Notes: generated by a model from the letters alone, not told the origin. 6,292 nt of DNA from Candidatus Aminicenantota bacterium (GCA_021161165.1 JAGHBF010000168.1:1-6292), one strand, 5' to 3'. Positions 1-5,829 are shown, counted from the stretch's first letter. Numbers and translations: made by a program.

Positions 1-40
1 GACCTATGATCACATACACAGTTAATTTTTTTAGGCTCAT
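1..40 (-). CDS. N-terminal start of an unidentified protein, cut by the window edge
   Basis: Read on the minus strand, an ATG at 40-38 opens a frame that stays open to the window edge and gives MSLKKLTVYVIIG. A strong GGAGGT ribosome-binding site at 50-45 lies 4 nt upstream, which is why I accept so short a piece. Two lysines followed by a hydrophobic run (LTVYVIIG) could begin a signal peptide or a first membrane helix, but 13 residues cannot identify the protein. It lies 81 bp downstream of the hydrogenase maturation protease on the same strand. It could be co-transcribed with it or have its own promoter in the AT-rich gap. Confidence 0.6.
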   Translation of the reverse strand, partial: MSLKKLTVYVIIG

Positions 41-121
41 TTAAACCTCCAGAATTTTTATTACAGAAATATTTTACGTTTTTGGTTCACAATGGTTAAA
101 AATTGATGCCAAGCCTGAGTT
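41..121. other. Short AT-rich gap between the protease gene and the edge gene
   Basis: These 81 bp hold the ribosome-binding site of the edge gene and otherwise only AT-rich sequence. I find no convincing terminator for the protease and no -35/-10 pair comparable to the three promoters found elsewhere in the window. The edge gene may be read through from the protease. Confidence 0.4.
45..50 (-). promoter_or_regulatory. Strong ribosome-binding site for the edge gene
   Basis: GGAGGT on the minus strand lies 4 nt before the ATG at 40. It closely matches the bacterial anti-Shine-Dalgarno complement and is the main support for calling the truncated gene. Its strength contrasts with several other genes in this window that lack any such site. 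Confidence 0.7.
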
Positions 122-559
122 TTATTTTACAAGCATTTCAACAAGGTGCAAAATGAGCTTGTCTGCAGAGGCCTTTACTGTTGAAGAAATCTTCTCTCCG
201 AACTCCGGTGTTCTAATGCGTATCGCATAGAATTTAATTTTCTGTGGAAGATAAAGCCCCATAGAGTGTCCTAATTTTAGAATATCCCCCATGGAAAGGG
301 AGTGAGGAGAAAATCCCCCACTCCCATCTGTTATTTCTCCTTTAACTATTTCCCCTTCCTGTCCGTTCTCGTCAATTATGCTGTCTACAACGATGACTTC
401 GTCGTATCCCTCGATATCCTCCAGTAGATAAAAACCCGCCTTATTGCTTTCTCTTATATCCCAACCTTTGATCTTTCCTCTTAGTTTTTGAGCTACGTAT
501 ATTGCAACTCCGTCGTCTCCAGCAATTTCGTTCCCAAGACAGAGAATTAGTTTTCTCAA
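122..559 (-). CDS. [NiFe]-hydrogenase maturation protease (HyaD/HycI family)
   Basis: This 145-residue protein has the usual length and layout of the endopeptidases that clip the C-terminal tail from a [NiFe]-hydrogenase large subunit after nickel insertion. The N-terminus carries the GN..xxDDG signature (G9-N10 to G17). VVDS holds D59 and SPHS holds H86. D16, D59 and H86 occupy the positions of the nickel-sensing ligands known in HybD/HycI (Glu, Asp, His). The start is TTG: no in-frame ATG is near, and the family begins exactly at this beta-strand (KLILCLGN). The TTG overlaps the upstream stop as TTGA, which suggests translational coupling to the hydrogenase fragment; only a weak purine stretch precedes it. 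It looks intact and functional. Which hydrogenase it serves is inference: the best clue is the adjacent large-subunit C-terminus. Confidence 0.92.
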   Translation of the reverse strand: MRKLILCLGNEIAGDDGVAIYVAQKLRGKIKGWDIRESNKAGFYLLEDIEGYDEVIVVDSIIDENGQEGEIVKGEITDGSGGFSPHSLSMGDILKLGHSMGLYLPQKIKFYAIRIRTPEFGEKISSTVKASADKLILHLVEMLVK

Positions 560-792
560 ATGTTCTTTATCTCTTTTATCAACTCTCCTTTAGAGCCGAA
601 AATCTTTATTTTAATAGGGTATCCTCCTGGTAGTGAATGTGTGGCGCATGCAAAGCATGGGTCATAGGCACGAAACGCCATTTCAACCATATTAAGGAGT
701 CCATCATCCACGTTTCCATTCTTTATAAGAGCCTTTGCAGCCCTTTCTATATTTATGTTCATGGAGGAAGAGTTGGAAATTTCTCTTGACAA
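556..792 (-). CDS. Stand-alone C-terminal piece of a [NiFe]-hydrogenase large subunit (split gene or remnant)
   Basis: The 78-residue frame (TTG start at 792; an ATG at codon 11, position 762, would give 68 residues) matches only the last part of a hydrogenase large subunit. It has the helix NINIERAAKALIKNG, then LLNMVEMAFRAYDPCFACATH (from residue 32), whose C46/C49 form the CxxC pair that binds Ni-Fe, plus H52. A 26-residue tail (SLPGGYPI...) follows, of the kind the maturation protease removes after the His. RAYDPCxxCATH is typical of group 3 (MvhA/HoxH-like) enzymes. Large subunits normally exceed 400 residues, and everything before this point, including the first CxxC, is absent. Upstream on this strand the frame meets TAA-TAA-TAG (810-802), and then the divergent [2Fe-2S] gene begins. 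It could be a remnant after rearrangement. It could also be a genuinely separate subunit, as VhuU is in Methanococcus. No convincing promoter or ribosome-binding site is visible, which favours a remnant. Confidence 0.75.
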   Translation of the reverse strand: MSREISNSSSMNINIERAAKALIKNGNVDDGLLNMVEMAFRAYDPCFACATHSLPGGYPIKIKIFGSKGELIKEIKNI

Positions 793-814
793 ATTTCTCT
801 TCTATTATTAGATT
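786..814 (+). promoter_or_regulatory. Sigma70-type promoter for the [2Fe-2S]/FAD pair, predicted leaderless
   Basis: A perfect TTGACA (786-791) is followed by a 17-nt spacer and TAGATT (809-814; 4/6 of TATAAT, keeping the first TA and final T). Six bases later comes the ATG at 821. Transcription starting about 7 nt after the -10 box would begin at the A of the start codon. This explains why no ribosome-binding site precedes that gene. The -35 box lies inside the first codons of the opposing hydrogenase fragment. Confidence 0.6.
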
Positions 815-820
815 TAGTAT

Positions 821-1072
821 ATGCATACAAAACACGCACTCATAAAAGTCAACGGTAAAACTCTGGAAGCAAGGGAAGGGGAAATGCTGGCTGTAAGTCT
901 GCTTCGAGCAGGATACAAAAGGTTCAGAAAAAGCGTAAAAGGTGAGGACCGTTCCCTGTTCTGTGGAATGGGTGTATGTTTCGAGTGCCTGGTAAAGGTC
1001 AACGGCAGAACTGTTCGTGCATGTATAACACCTGTAAAGGACGGCATGGAGGTGGAATTTGAGGAGAGCTAA
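821..1072 (+). CDS. Small [2Fe-2S] protein, HcnA / sarcosine oxidase alpha N-terminal type (Fer2_4)
   Basis: This 83-residue plant-type ferredoxin-like protein has four cysteines at 48, 53, 56 and 68 (C-x4-C-x2-C-x11-C) in the context FCGMGVCFEC...RAC, the [2Fe-2S] pattern of the Fer2_4 family. The N-terminus (ALIKVNGKTLEAREGEMLAVSLLRAG) is the beta-grasp start usual in this family, which supports the ATG at 821. Members act as the small electron-transfer subunit of dye-linked opine, proline, hydroxyproline or glycine (HcnA) dehydrogenases. They pass electrons between the FAD subunits and an acceptor in the cytoplasm or at the membrane. The stop overlaps the next gene by 14 bp, so the two are clearly one operon. 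Translation is probably from a leaderless transcript. The substrate cannot be read from this subunit. Confidence 0.88.
   Translation: MHTKHALIKVNGKTLEAREGEMLAVSLLRAGYKRFRKSVKGEDRSLFCGMGVCFECLVKVNGRTVRACITPVKDGMEVEFEES
1048..1055 (+). promoter_or_regulatory. Ribosome-binding site that fixes a TTG start
   Basis: GGAGGTGG lies inside the end of the [2Fe-2S] gene, and its GGAGG core is 6 nt before the TTG at 1059-1061. The strength and spacing decide the otherwise doubtful TTG start of the FAD oxidoreductase. No in-frame ATG lies between the TTG and the start of the homologous region. Confidence 0.75.
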
Positions 1073-2375
1073 AGTAGAGAAAGTCAAAACTGAAATCCTT
1101 ATTGCAGGTGGAGGAATCGCAGGGTTGGCTGCAGCATCTGTTCTTATAGAAAATGGAAAAGACTTTATTCTTGTTGACGAATATCCTTTTCTGGGCGGAC
1201 AGTTTCTAAGACACAACCCTCTGTATCGTCCCATGGACACCCCCACACGCAAAAAAGGATTTGAACTGATGGAGAGACTGGCAAATGAAAAAAGAATATG
1301 GAAAAACACCCTGATTGTAGGATACTATGAAGAAACAGATGAAGTTGCGCTTGTAAGGGACGGGAAACCTGTAATAATTAAGCCAGAAAAAATACTCATA
1401 GCCACAGGAGCACGGGAAAAATTCCTTCCGTTTCCTGGATGGACATTACCAGAGGTTATCAGTGCAGGAGCTGTTCAGGCTCTTATAAAGACTTCTGGTT
1501 TTCTCCCTGCAGAAGATGCTATATTTGCAGGGACAGGGCCCTTTCTCCTTGCGGTAGCCTACGAATTTGCTAAAGCCGGGGGAAAAGTAATCGAAATAGC
1601 AGAACTCAATCCTTTGTCAAAACTGATGGGATTTTCCTCTGCTCTAATTGACCTTGAAAAGGCAAGGGAAGGTTTTAAATATCTGCTTAAGCTTTTCGGT
1701 AAAACTACTTTTGGATGGAGAATTGAGAGGGTTGAAAAATCCGGAGAAAAATTAAAGGTCGTCTTCGAGAAAAAAGGTAGAAGAAAAATAAGAGAAACTT
1801 CTCTCCTTGCCATAGGTTACGGTTTCGTACCAAATATAGAATTTGCTCAACTGTGCGGATGTCCTGTGATTTATGATGCATCTCTTGGAGGCTGGGTATT
1901 AAAAACAGACGATGAACTCAGATGCAGTGAAAATATATATGCAGCAGGGGAGGTAACAGGTATAGGGGGAGCTAGAAAAGCACTTATAGAAGGAGAATTG
2001 GCTGCGCTTATTCTCTCTGGAAAACGGGATGATTCTCTTAAGAAAAAGAGAGCGCATGAGATGGCCTTTGCAAAAAAATTAAATTCTACATATAGTGTTC
2101 CTGAAAACCTCTGGCTATCCATTCCTGATGAGACGATAATCTGCAGGTGCGAAGACGTGACCATGAAGGAGATAAAGGAAGCAGCAGAAAATGACTTTGT
2201 TTCACTTAAAGGGATAAAGGTAGCAACAAGGGCTGGACTGGGAAATTGTCAGGGGAGAACTTGTTTTCCTATAATAACGGAATTTTTAAGAGCCAAAAAC
2301 ATTTCTCCTGAACCTGTATCAATAAGGCCTCCCATAAAGCCCATTGATGTTGGGGTTTTTGTGGACCTTGAATGA
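1059..2375 (+). CDS. FAD/NAD(P)-type oxidoreductase with C-terminal BFD-like [2Fe-2S] domain (HcnB / opine-proline dehydrogenase alpha type)
   Basis: The protein has 438 residues. A Rossmann FAD motif IAGGGIAG (15-22) opens it, then LGGQ (45-48), the ATGA motif (115-118), a second dinucleotide motif AGTGPF (157-162) and a closing FAD motif IYAAGEVTGIGG (293-304). The last ~80 residues are a BFD-like domain with C362-R-C364 and C397-x4-C402, which would bind a [2Fe-2S] cluster. This architecture and length match the alpha subunit of opine/nopaline oxidases, dye-linked proline or hydroxyproline dehydrogenases and HcnB. In those enzymes this subunit relays electrons or oxidises NAD(P)H, while a separate DAO-type FAD subunit oxidises the amino acid. 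The TTG start is set by a strong ribosome-binding site, and the gene overlaps the [2Fe-2S] gene by 14 bp. No DAO-type gene follows: the next gene is convergent. Function as a redox subunit is well supported; the substrate is unknown. Confidence 0.9.
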   Translation: MRRAKVEKVKTEILIAGGGIAGLAAASVLIENGKDFILVDEYPFLGGQFLRHNPLYRPMDTPTRKKGFELMERLANEKRIWKNTLIVGYYEETDEVALVRDGKPVIIKPEKILIATGAREKFLPFPGWTLPEVISAGAVQALIKTSGFLPAEDAIFAGTGPFLLAVAYEFAKAGGKVIEIAELNPLSKLMGFSSALIDLEKAREGFKYLLKLFGKTTFGWRIERVEKSGEKLKVVFEKKGRRKIRETSLLAIGYGFVPNIEFAQLCGCPVIYDASLGGWVLKTDDELRCSENIYAAGEVTGIGGARKALIEGELAALILSGKRDDSLKKKRAHEMAFAKKLNSTYSVPENLWLSIPDETIICRCEDVTMKEIKEAAENDFVSLKGIKVATRAGLGNCQGRTCFPIITEFLRAKNISPEPVSIRPPIKPIDVGVFVDLE

Positions 2376-2381
2376 TTTCCT

Positions 2382-4127
2382 CTAAACTTCAAAGGCCTTT
2401 GAATAAGCTATAAGCAGAGAGTTTCTTGAAATCATTTTCCTTATTTTGCCATCGCTCTCAATAACCGGAAGTTCATCAAGGTCAAATTGTGTGAATTTCT
2501 GCAGGACATTTTTTAGATTTTCATCCTCCTTCACAAGAACTTCCTGAGAGTGAGTTATAAGGTCATGGGCAAGTATCAGGGTAACGAACAGCTCATCTCC
2601 CTGTAAAATAACGTCTCTGACATGGTTCAGTGATATAATTCCCCTGTATTCATGTGTATCGCTACCTTTAACACACAAAACATCTGCCCTTGAATTAGAA
2701 AAAATGTTAAGTAGAGTTGATAATGGAGTAGATTCTGCCACCCATATTACATCAGAACTGAAAGGAAGTGCATCTTTAACCGTAAGTCCCTCGAGTACAT
2801 CTACCATAAAATCTCCAATATGCGCTGGAGAAGATAATTTATTGGGAACCTGTTTCTCATATATAGTTGTATCTCCGCTGAGGAGAAGACCAAAAATTAT
2901 AACAGCAAGGGCAGGGACAATTAACCCGTATCCACCGGTCATTTCCATAGTCATTATCAACCCTGCCAGTGGGACCTTCGCAACAGAGGAAATATAACCC
3001 GCCATACCAACAACCACAAAGGGCTCCAGTGGGAGATTTAGAGCTGGAAAGAGCCCGTTTAGAATAATTGAATACAAAGCTCCAAAGGTTCCACCTATAA
3101 CTATCGTGGGACCAAAAATTCCTCCTGAACCTCCTGAGCTTATGCTGAGGCTTGTTGCAAGCATTTTTGCAAAGGGAAGCAAGGATAGGGTCGCAAGAGA
3201 AATACCACCTACCATGGCCAGTTGAATCCAGCCATAACCAATTCCTATACAATACGGATAAAAAATAGCTATTATCCCCAGAAGTAGTCCACCCAGGGCA
3301 GGTTTTAACATCCTTGGTATGTTTATTTTGGAAAAAAGGTCGCGAGTCCCATAAAAAAGCTTCACATAAGGATAAACCATAAGCCCAAGGAAAATACCCA
3401 GACCTCCATATAATAGAAGATGTGCTGGATTGGAAAACTTGTATCCCGAGGTTACAAATATAGGTTTCCACCCGTGAAGGGAACCGAAAATTGAAAATCC
3501 CAATATTGACCCGATCAAAGTAGGAATCAGAGATTCCATTTCTATATCCATCTGCGTGTAAAGGACTTCAACAGCGAAAAGAGCTCCACCAAAAGGAGCT
3601 CTGAATATACTCCCTATCCCCGCGCCTATACCAACTACAACAAGAATTCTCCTCATTTCCGTCGGTAGTTTGAAAATGTCTGCCAGAAAAGAGCCAAATC
3701 CGGCTCCTATTTGAGCAATAGGTCCCTCCCTCCCGGCAGAACCTCCTGAACCTATAGTAACAGCAGAAGCAAGGGTTTTAATGATGGGGACCCTCCATCT
3801 GATTTTCCCCTTCTTAAAATGAAATGCTTCTATGGCACTATCAGTTCCGTGTCCTTCAGTTTCAGGGGCGAATGTATAAATCAAAAATCCTGCAATTACA
3901 CCGCCAATCGCAAGAATTACAGGAAGGAGCCATTTCGTTTTTGGGAGAATAAACACCGCTTCACCTTCTCCTCCTGGTTTTGGAGGCACGAATCCCATAG
4001 CCTTAACCATAAGGTAATGCTCTGCCACCCTGAGAACCCAATCGAAAATAAGAGCTCCAAATCCAGCTATTATCCCAACTAGAAGTGCAAAAACAAAAAG
4101 CCTTGTGAACTTAGGAAGTTTATCCAC
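2382..4127 (-). CDS. CLC-family chloride channel/transporter with C-terminal CBS pair
   Basis: This 581-residue integral membrane protein has the full CLC core (about 1-430) and a cytoplasmic tail (about 435-581) forming two CBS domains, which in relatives bind adenosine nucleotides and modulate gating. Core signatures are visible: GSGGSAGREGP (126-136) with gating glutamate E134 (E148 of E. coli ClcA), GGSGGIFGP (332-340), and a Tyr at 423 near the end of the core like the pore tyrosine. The first selectivity loop reads GHGTD (92-96) instead of GSGIP, a pattern I associate with one prokaryotic branch. After FAVE187 comes V188, where exchangers of the ClcA type have the proton glutamate E203; true channels often have Val there. 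So channel-like conduction is possible but unproven. The start is GTG at 4127 with no ribosome-binding site, but a promoter lies immediately upstream. It is convergent with the oxidoreductase, with 6 bp between stops. Confidence 0.93.
   Translation of the reverse strand: MDKLPKFTRLFVFALLVGIIAGFGALIFDWVLRVAEHYLMVKAMGFVPPKPGGEGEAVFILPKTKWLLPVILAIGGVIAGFLIYTFAPETEGHGTDSAIEAFHFKKGKIRWRVPIIKTLASAVTIGSGGSAGREGPIAQIGAGFGSFLADIFKLPTEMRRILVVVGIGAGIGSIFRAPFGGALFAVEVLYTQMDIEMESLIPTLIGSILGFSIFGSLHGWKPIFVTSGYKFSNPAHLLLYGGLGIFLGLMVYPYVKLFYGTRDLFSKINIPRMLKPALGGLLLGIIAIFYPYCIGIGYGWIQLAMVGGISLATLSLLPFAKMLATSLSISSGGSGGIFGPTIVIGGTFGALYSIILNGLFPALNLPLEPFVVVGMAGYISSVAKVPLAGLIMTMEMTGGYGLIVPALAVIIFGLLLSGDTTIYEKQVPNKLSSPAHIGDFMVDVLEGLTVKDALPFSSDVIWVAESTPLSTLLNIFSNSRADVLCVKGSDTHEYRGIISLNHVRDVILQGDELFVTLILAHDLITHSQEVLVKEDENLKNVLQKFTQFDLDELPVIESDGKIRKMISRNSLLIAYSKAFEV
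2388..2403. repeat. Perfect 16-bp palindrome at the convergent gene ends
   Basis: TTCAAAGGCCTTTGAA reads the same on both strands. It lies 12 bp past the oxidoreductase stop and inside the last codons of the CLC gene. It could form a small hairpin in either transcript and so might help termination or mRNA 3' protection. No T-run follows on either side, so I do not call it an intrinsic terminator. Confidence 0.4.
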
Positions 4128-4132
4128 AGGAA

Positions 4133-4152
4133 AAATTATAACTCTATAATTT
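4133..4152. repeat. Inverted repeat placing back-to-back TATAAT boxes
   Basis: AAATTATA-ACTC-TATAATTT is an 8-4-8 inverted repeat in the gap between the divergent CLC and FHA genes. The left arm is the -10 box of the CLC promoter. The right arm offers a plus-strand TATAAT (4145-4150) with a poor -35 (TCCACA, 16 nt upstream). It may be a second start upstream of the FHA gene or an operator-like site, or it may be chance in AT-rich DNA. Confidence 0.35.
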
Positions 4153-4162
4153 CATTTAACAA
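4135..4162 (-). promoter_or_regulatory. Sigma70-type promoter for the CLC gene, predicted leaderless
   Basis: On the minus strand TTGTTA (4162-4157) is followed by a 16-nt spacer and a perfect TATAAT (4140-4135). Seven nucleotides then lead to the GTG at 4127. Initiation at the usual distance would fall on or next to the G of the start codon. This fits the lack of any ribosome-binding site before that gene. Confidence 0.6.
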
Positions 4163-4204
4163 GATAGTTTACCTGCTTTGGAAAGATGAAATACTCCCGG
4201 AGGT

Positions 4205-4233
4205 TTGACGAAAAGAGTTGCAAAATTTATCAT
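4205..4233 (+). promoter_or_regulatory. Sigma70-type promoter for the FhaA-like gene, predicted leaderless
   Basis: TTGACG (4205-4210), a 17-nt spacer and TATCAT (4228-4233) each match consensus at five of six positions. Exactly six nucleotides separate the -10 box from an ATG at 4240, the same geometry as the promoter at 786-814. This indicates a leaderless start at 4240 and argues against the earlier in-frame ATG at 4186, which would make the promoter part of the coding region. Confidence 0.65.
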
Positions 4234-4239
4234 AAAAAT

Positions 4240-5829
4240 ATGGCTTTTTTCGGAGGAAAGAGAAAGGAAAAAAGGGAAGCTTCTCTTGAAACAGGTAGTG
4301 AGTTTCGCATTCCTGTAAATTTCAGGATACCCCGTGATTTTCCCGAAAAAATTCTCCTTGGAACCCGGACTGGCGAATTTGCCCGTCACATGAAAAAATT
4401 TCTTAAAGCAGGGATTAATAAACTCGGATTTATTTTCATTCTTAAACAAAGGGATTTTGAAAACTGGAATCTAATCTCAAATTCTGTAAAGAAAAAACTG
4501 GTTGAAGAGATAAACGAAATAGGAAAAAGACTTGGCAAGGAATCTGTTACAAATGAACTTTCTATAACTTTTTTCAATGAATCTGCTCTTATTCCCATGT
4601 TCAAAAAAGAAGGAATAAAGATAAATTCAACTTACAACTTCAATGACGGCGAAACAGTGGTAATTGCTGCACCATTTCTTTATAAAGCGGGAGAAGCTGA
4701 AATAATTCTTGCCAGGGTAATCCGGGAAGAAAACGATAGAACGGTCAAAATTCAAAGAGGACAGGAAATTTTTACAGCTGGGGCTGAATGGTTTTTCAAC
4801 ATCTGGGTTCCAGAATTTTTTAAAAAAAGGTTTATGGTTCCATTTAAGTTCAGTTATGAAAAAACAGATCTCAGTCTTATAAATATCCAGGAACTGGGGG
4901 ATGAATTTGATGCCATATATGAAGATGGAACAAACATTCATGTAAAAAAAGAAGCCCCAGAAGGAAAAATTGTCTACAACTTCCATCTGAAAAATGCCAG
5001 GGAAAAGGCAAATTTTACCCTTGAATTCAGAATTCTTGAAGAAATAAAACAGCAAACTCTTGGGTTTTCTTCGCAAAAGGCTTACAGCGATGAGCAACCA
5101 TCAATTTTTCTCGGCTCTGAAACAGAAACAGGCGATTTGCTTTTATCATATATCCTGTTTCCAAAGCCGGTTGGACCGGTAAAAGCATATAAAATCTTCC
5201 TTGGTCCAGATGGACAACTTCTGGATACGAAATTTGTTAATTGTCTCAGTATAGAGGTGAATTCAAGAAATACTCTTATAGAAAAACAGAGATTTTCGCC
5301 GTTTGAAAAAATCGGAAAAAATTTTCCCAGAGGGTCCGAAAATTTTCGAGTTTCAACGGACAATTTCTGCGAAAAACTCTGGGAGTCAGGTAATAAATAT
5401 TTTCTATTTGAAGTAGAACTCCCGGAGAAAAGGAGTTTTTCTCTAAGCGAAACTCATATACTTATTGGCAGAGACCCCAGGAATTTTATAAGACTTCCTG
5501 GAGGAGACAGGATGGATTTCAGAAATATACACTTATCCAGATTTCATGCGATGATCGTAAGGAGTGGCAAAATACCTATTGTTATCAACCTCTCTCCCCA
5601 TTTCTTTCTTTATATCTTTAGAGGAAAACAGCTCCTTACTATTTCGCCATTTAAAGAAGGAGAGGAAATCTATTCCAGGGTATTGTTTTCTGACTTTAAA
5701 GGAATTTCACCAGAAAAAACTCTGGAGTTTCTCACAGTTAGAGGAATACCGCCCGCCTTTTCCCCACTCCAGAAAGGGGACTTTGTGCTAATAGGGAACA
5801 CAGTTTTTAAGATTCTATCCCTCAAATGA
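4240..5829 (+). CDS. FhaA-like protein: DUF3662-like N-terminus, long unassigned middle, C-terminal FHA domain
   Basis: From the ATG at 4240 the protein has 529 residues, with no signal peptide or membrane segment. Residues about 20-128 show the helix/strand order and spacing of the FhaA N-terminal domain (DUF3662): basic N-terminus, helix, FIFILKQRDFE strand (64-74), KK.LVEEINEIGKRLG helix, ELSITFF strand, then a glycine turn. I see this by eye, so it is tentative. Residues about 130-385 are beta-rich and unrecognised. The C-terminus is an FHA phosphothreonine-binding domain: ILIGRD (407-412), SRFHA (433-437), INLS (449-452) and KGDFVLIG (512-519). The usual S/T-N-G-T loop is missing and about 60 residues separate INLS from the last strand. 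An ATG at 4186 would add 18 residues, but it has no spaced ribosome-binding site and would overlap the promoter. It overlaps the next gene by ATGA. A role in Ser/Thr-kinase signalling to envelope growth is inferred from the FhaA-FhaB-RodA-PBP cluster of actinobacteria. Confidence 0.75.
   Translation: MAFFGGKRKEKREASLETGSEFRIPVNFRIPRDFPEKILLGTRTGEFARHMKKFLKAGINKLGFIFILKQRDFENWNLISNSVKKKLVEEINEIGKRLGKESVTNELSITFFNESALIPMFKKEGIKINSTYNFNDGETVVIAAPFLYKAGEAEIILARVIREENDRTVKIQRGQEIFTAGAEWFFNIWVPEFFKKRFMVPFKFSYEKTDLSLINIQELGDEFDAIYEDGTNIHVKKEAPEGKIVYNFHLKNAREKANFTLEFRILEEIKQQTLGFSSQKAYSDEQPSIFLGSETETGDLLLSYILFPKPVGPVKAYKIFLGPDGQLLDTKFVNCLSIEVNSRNTLIEKQRFSPFEKIGKNFPRGSENFRVSTDNFCEKLWESGNKYFLFEVELPEKRSFSLSETHILIGRDPRNFIRLPGGDRMDFRNIHLSRFHAMIVRSGKIPIVINLSPHFFLYIFRGKQLLTISPFKEGEEIYSRVLFSDFKGISPEKTLEFLTVRGIPPAFSPLQKGDFVLIGNTVFKILSLK

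Noticed and set aside
802..810. Readthrough (pyrrolysine or selenocysteine) extending the hydrogenase fragment upstream
   Set aside because: The minus strand reads TAA-TAA-TAG in frame, with another TAA a codon further up. No recoding system would pass several consecutive stops, and no large-subunit-like sequence lies beyond.
704..1309. A 201-codon minus-strand frame over the [2Fe-2S] and FAD genes
   Set aside because: It is antisense to two well-supported genes, is Ser/Cys/Phe-rich without recognisable motifs, and runs across the divergent promoter region.
2857..3471. A 204-codon same-strand frame within the CLC gene
   Set aside because: It is a shifted-frame shadow of the transmembrane core, rich in Trp/Cys/Ser, with no start signal or domain.
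4199..4204. GGAGGT as a ribosome-binding site for the FHA gene
   Set aside because: No in-frame start codon lies within a workable distance; the nearest ATG (4240) is 35 nt away.
4186..4239. Start of the FHA gene at the ATG at 4186
   Set aside because: GGAAAG abuts the ATG with no spacing, and the added codons would contain the -35/-10 pair at 4205-4233 that points to 4240.
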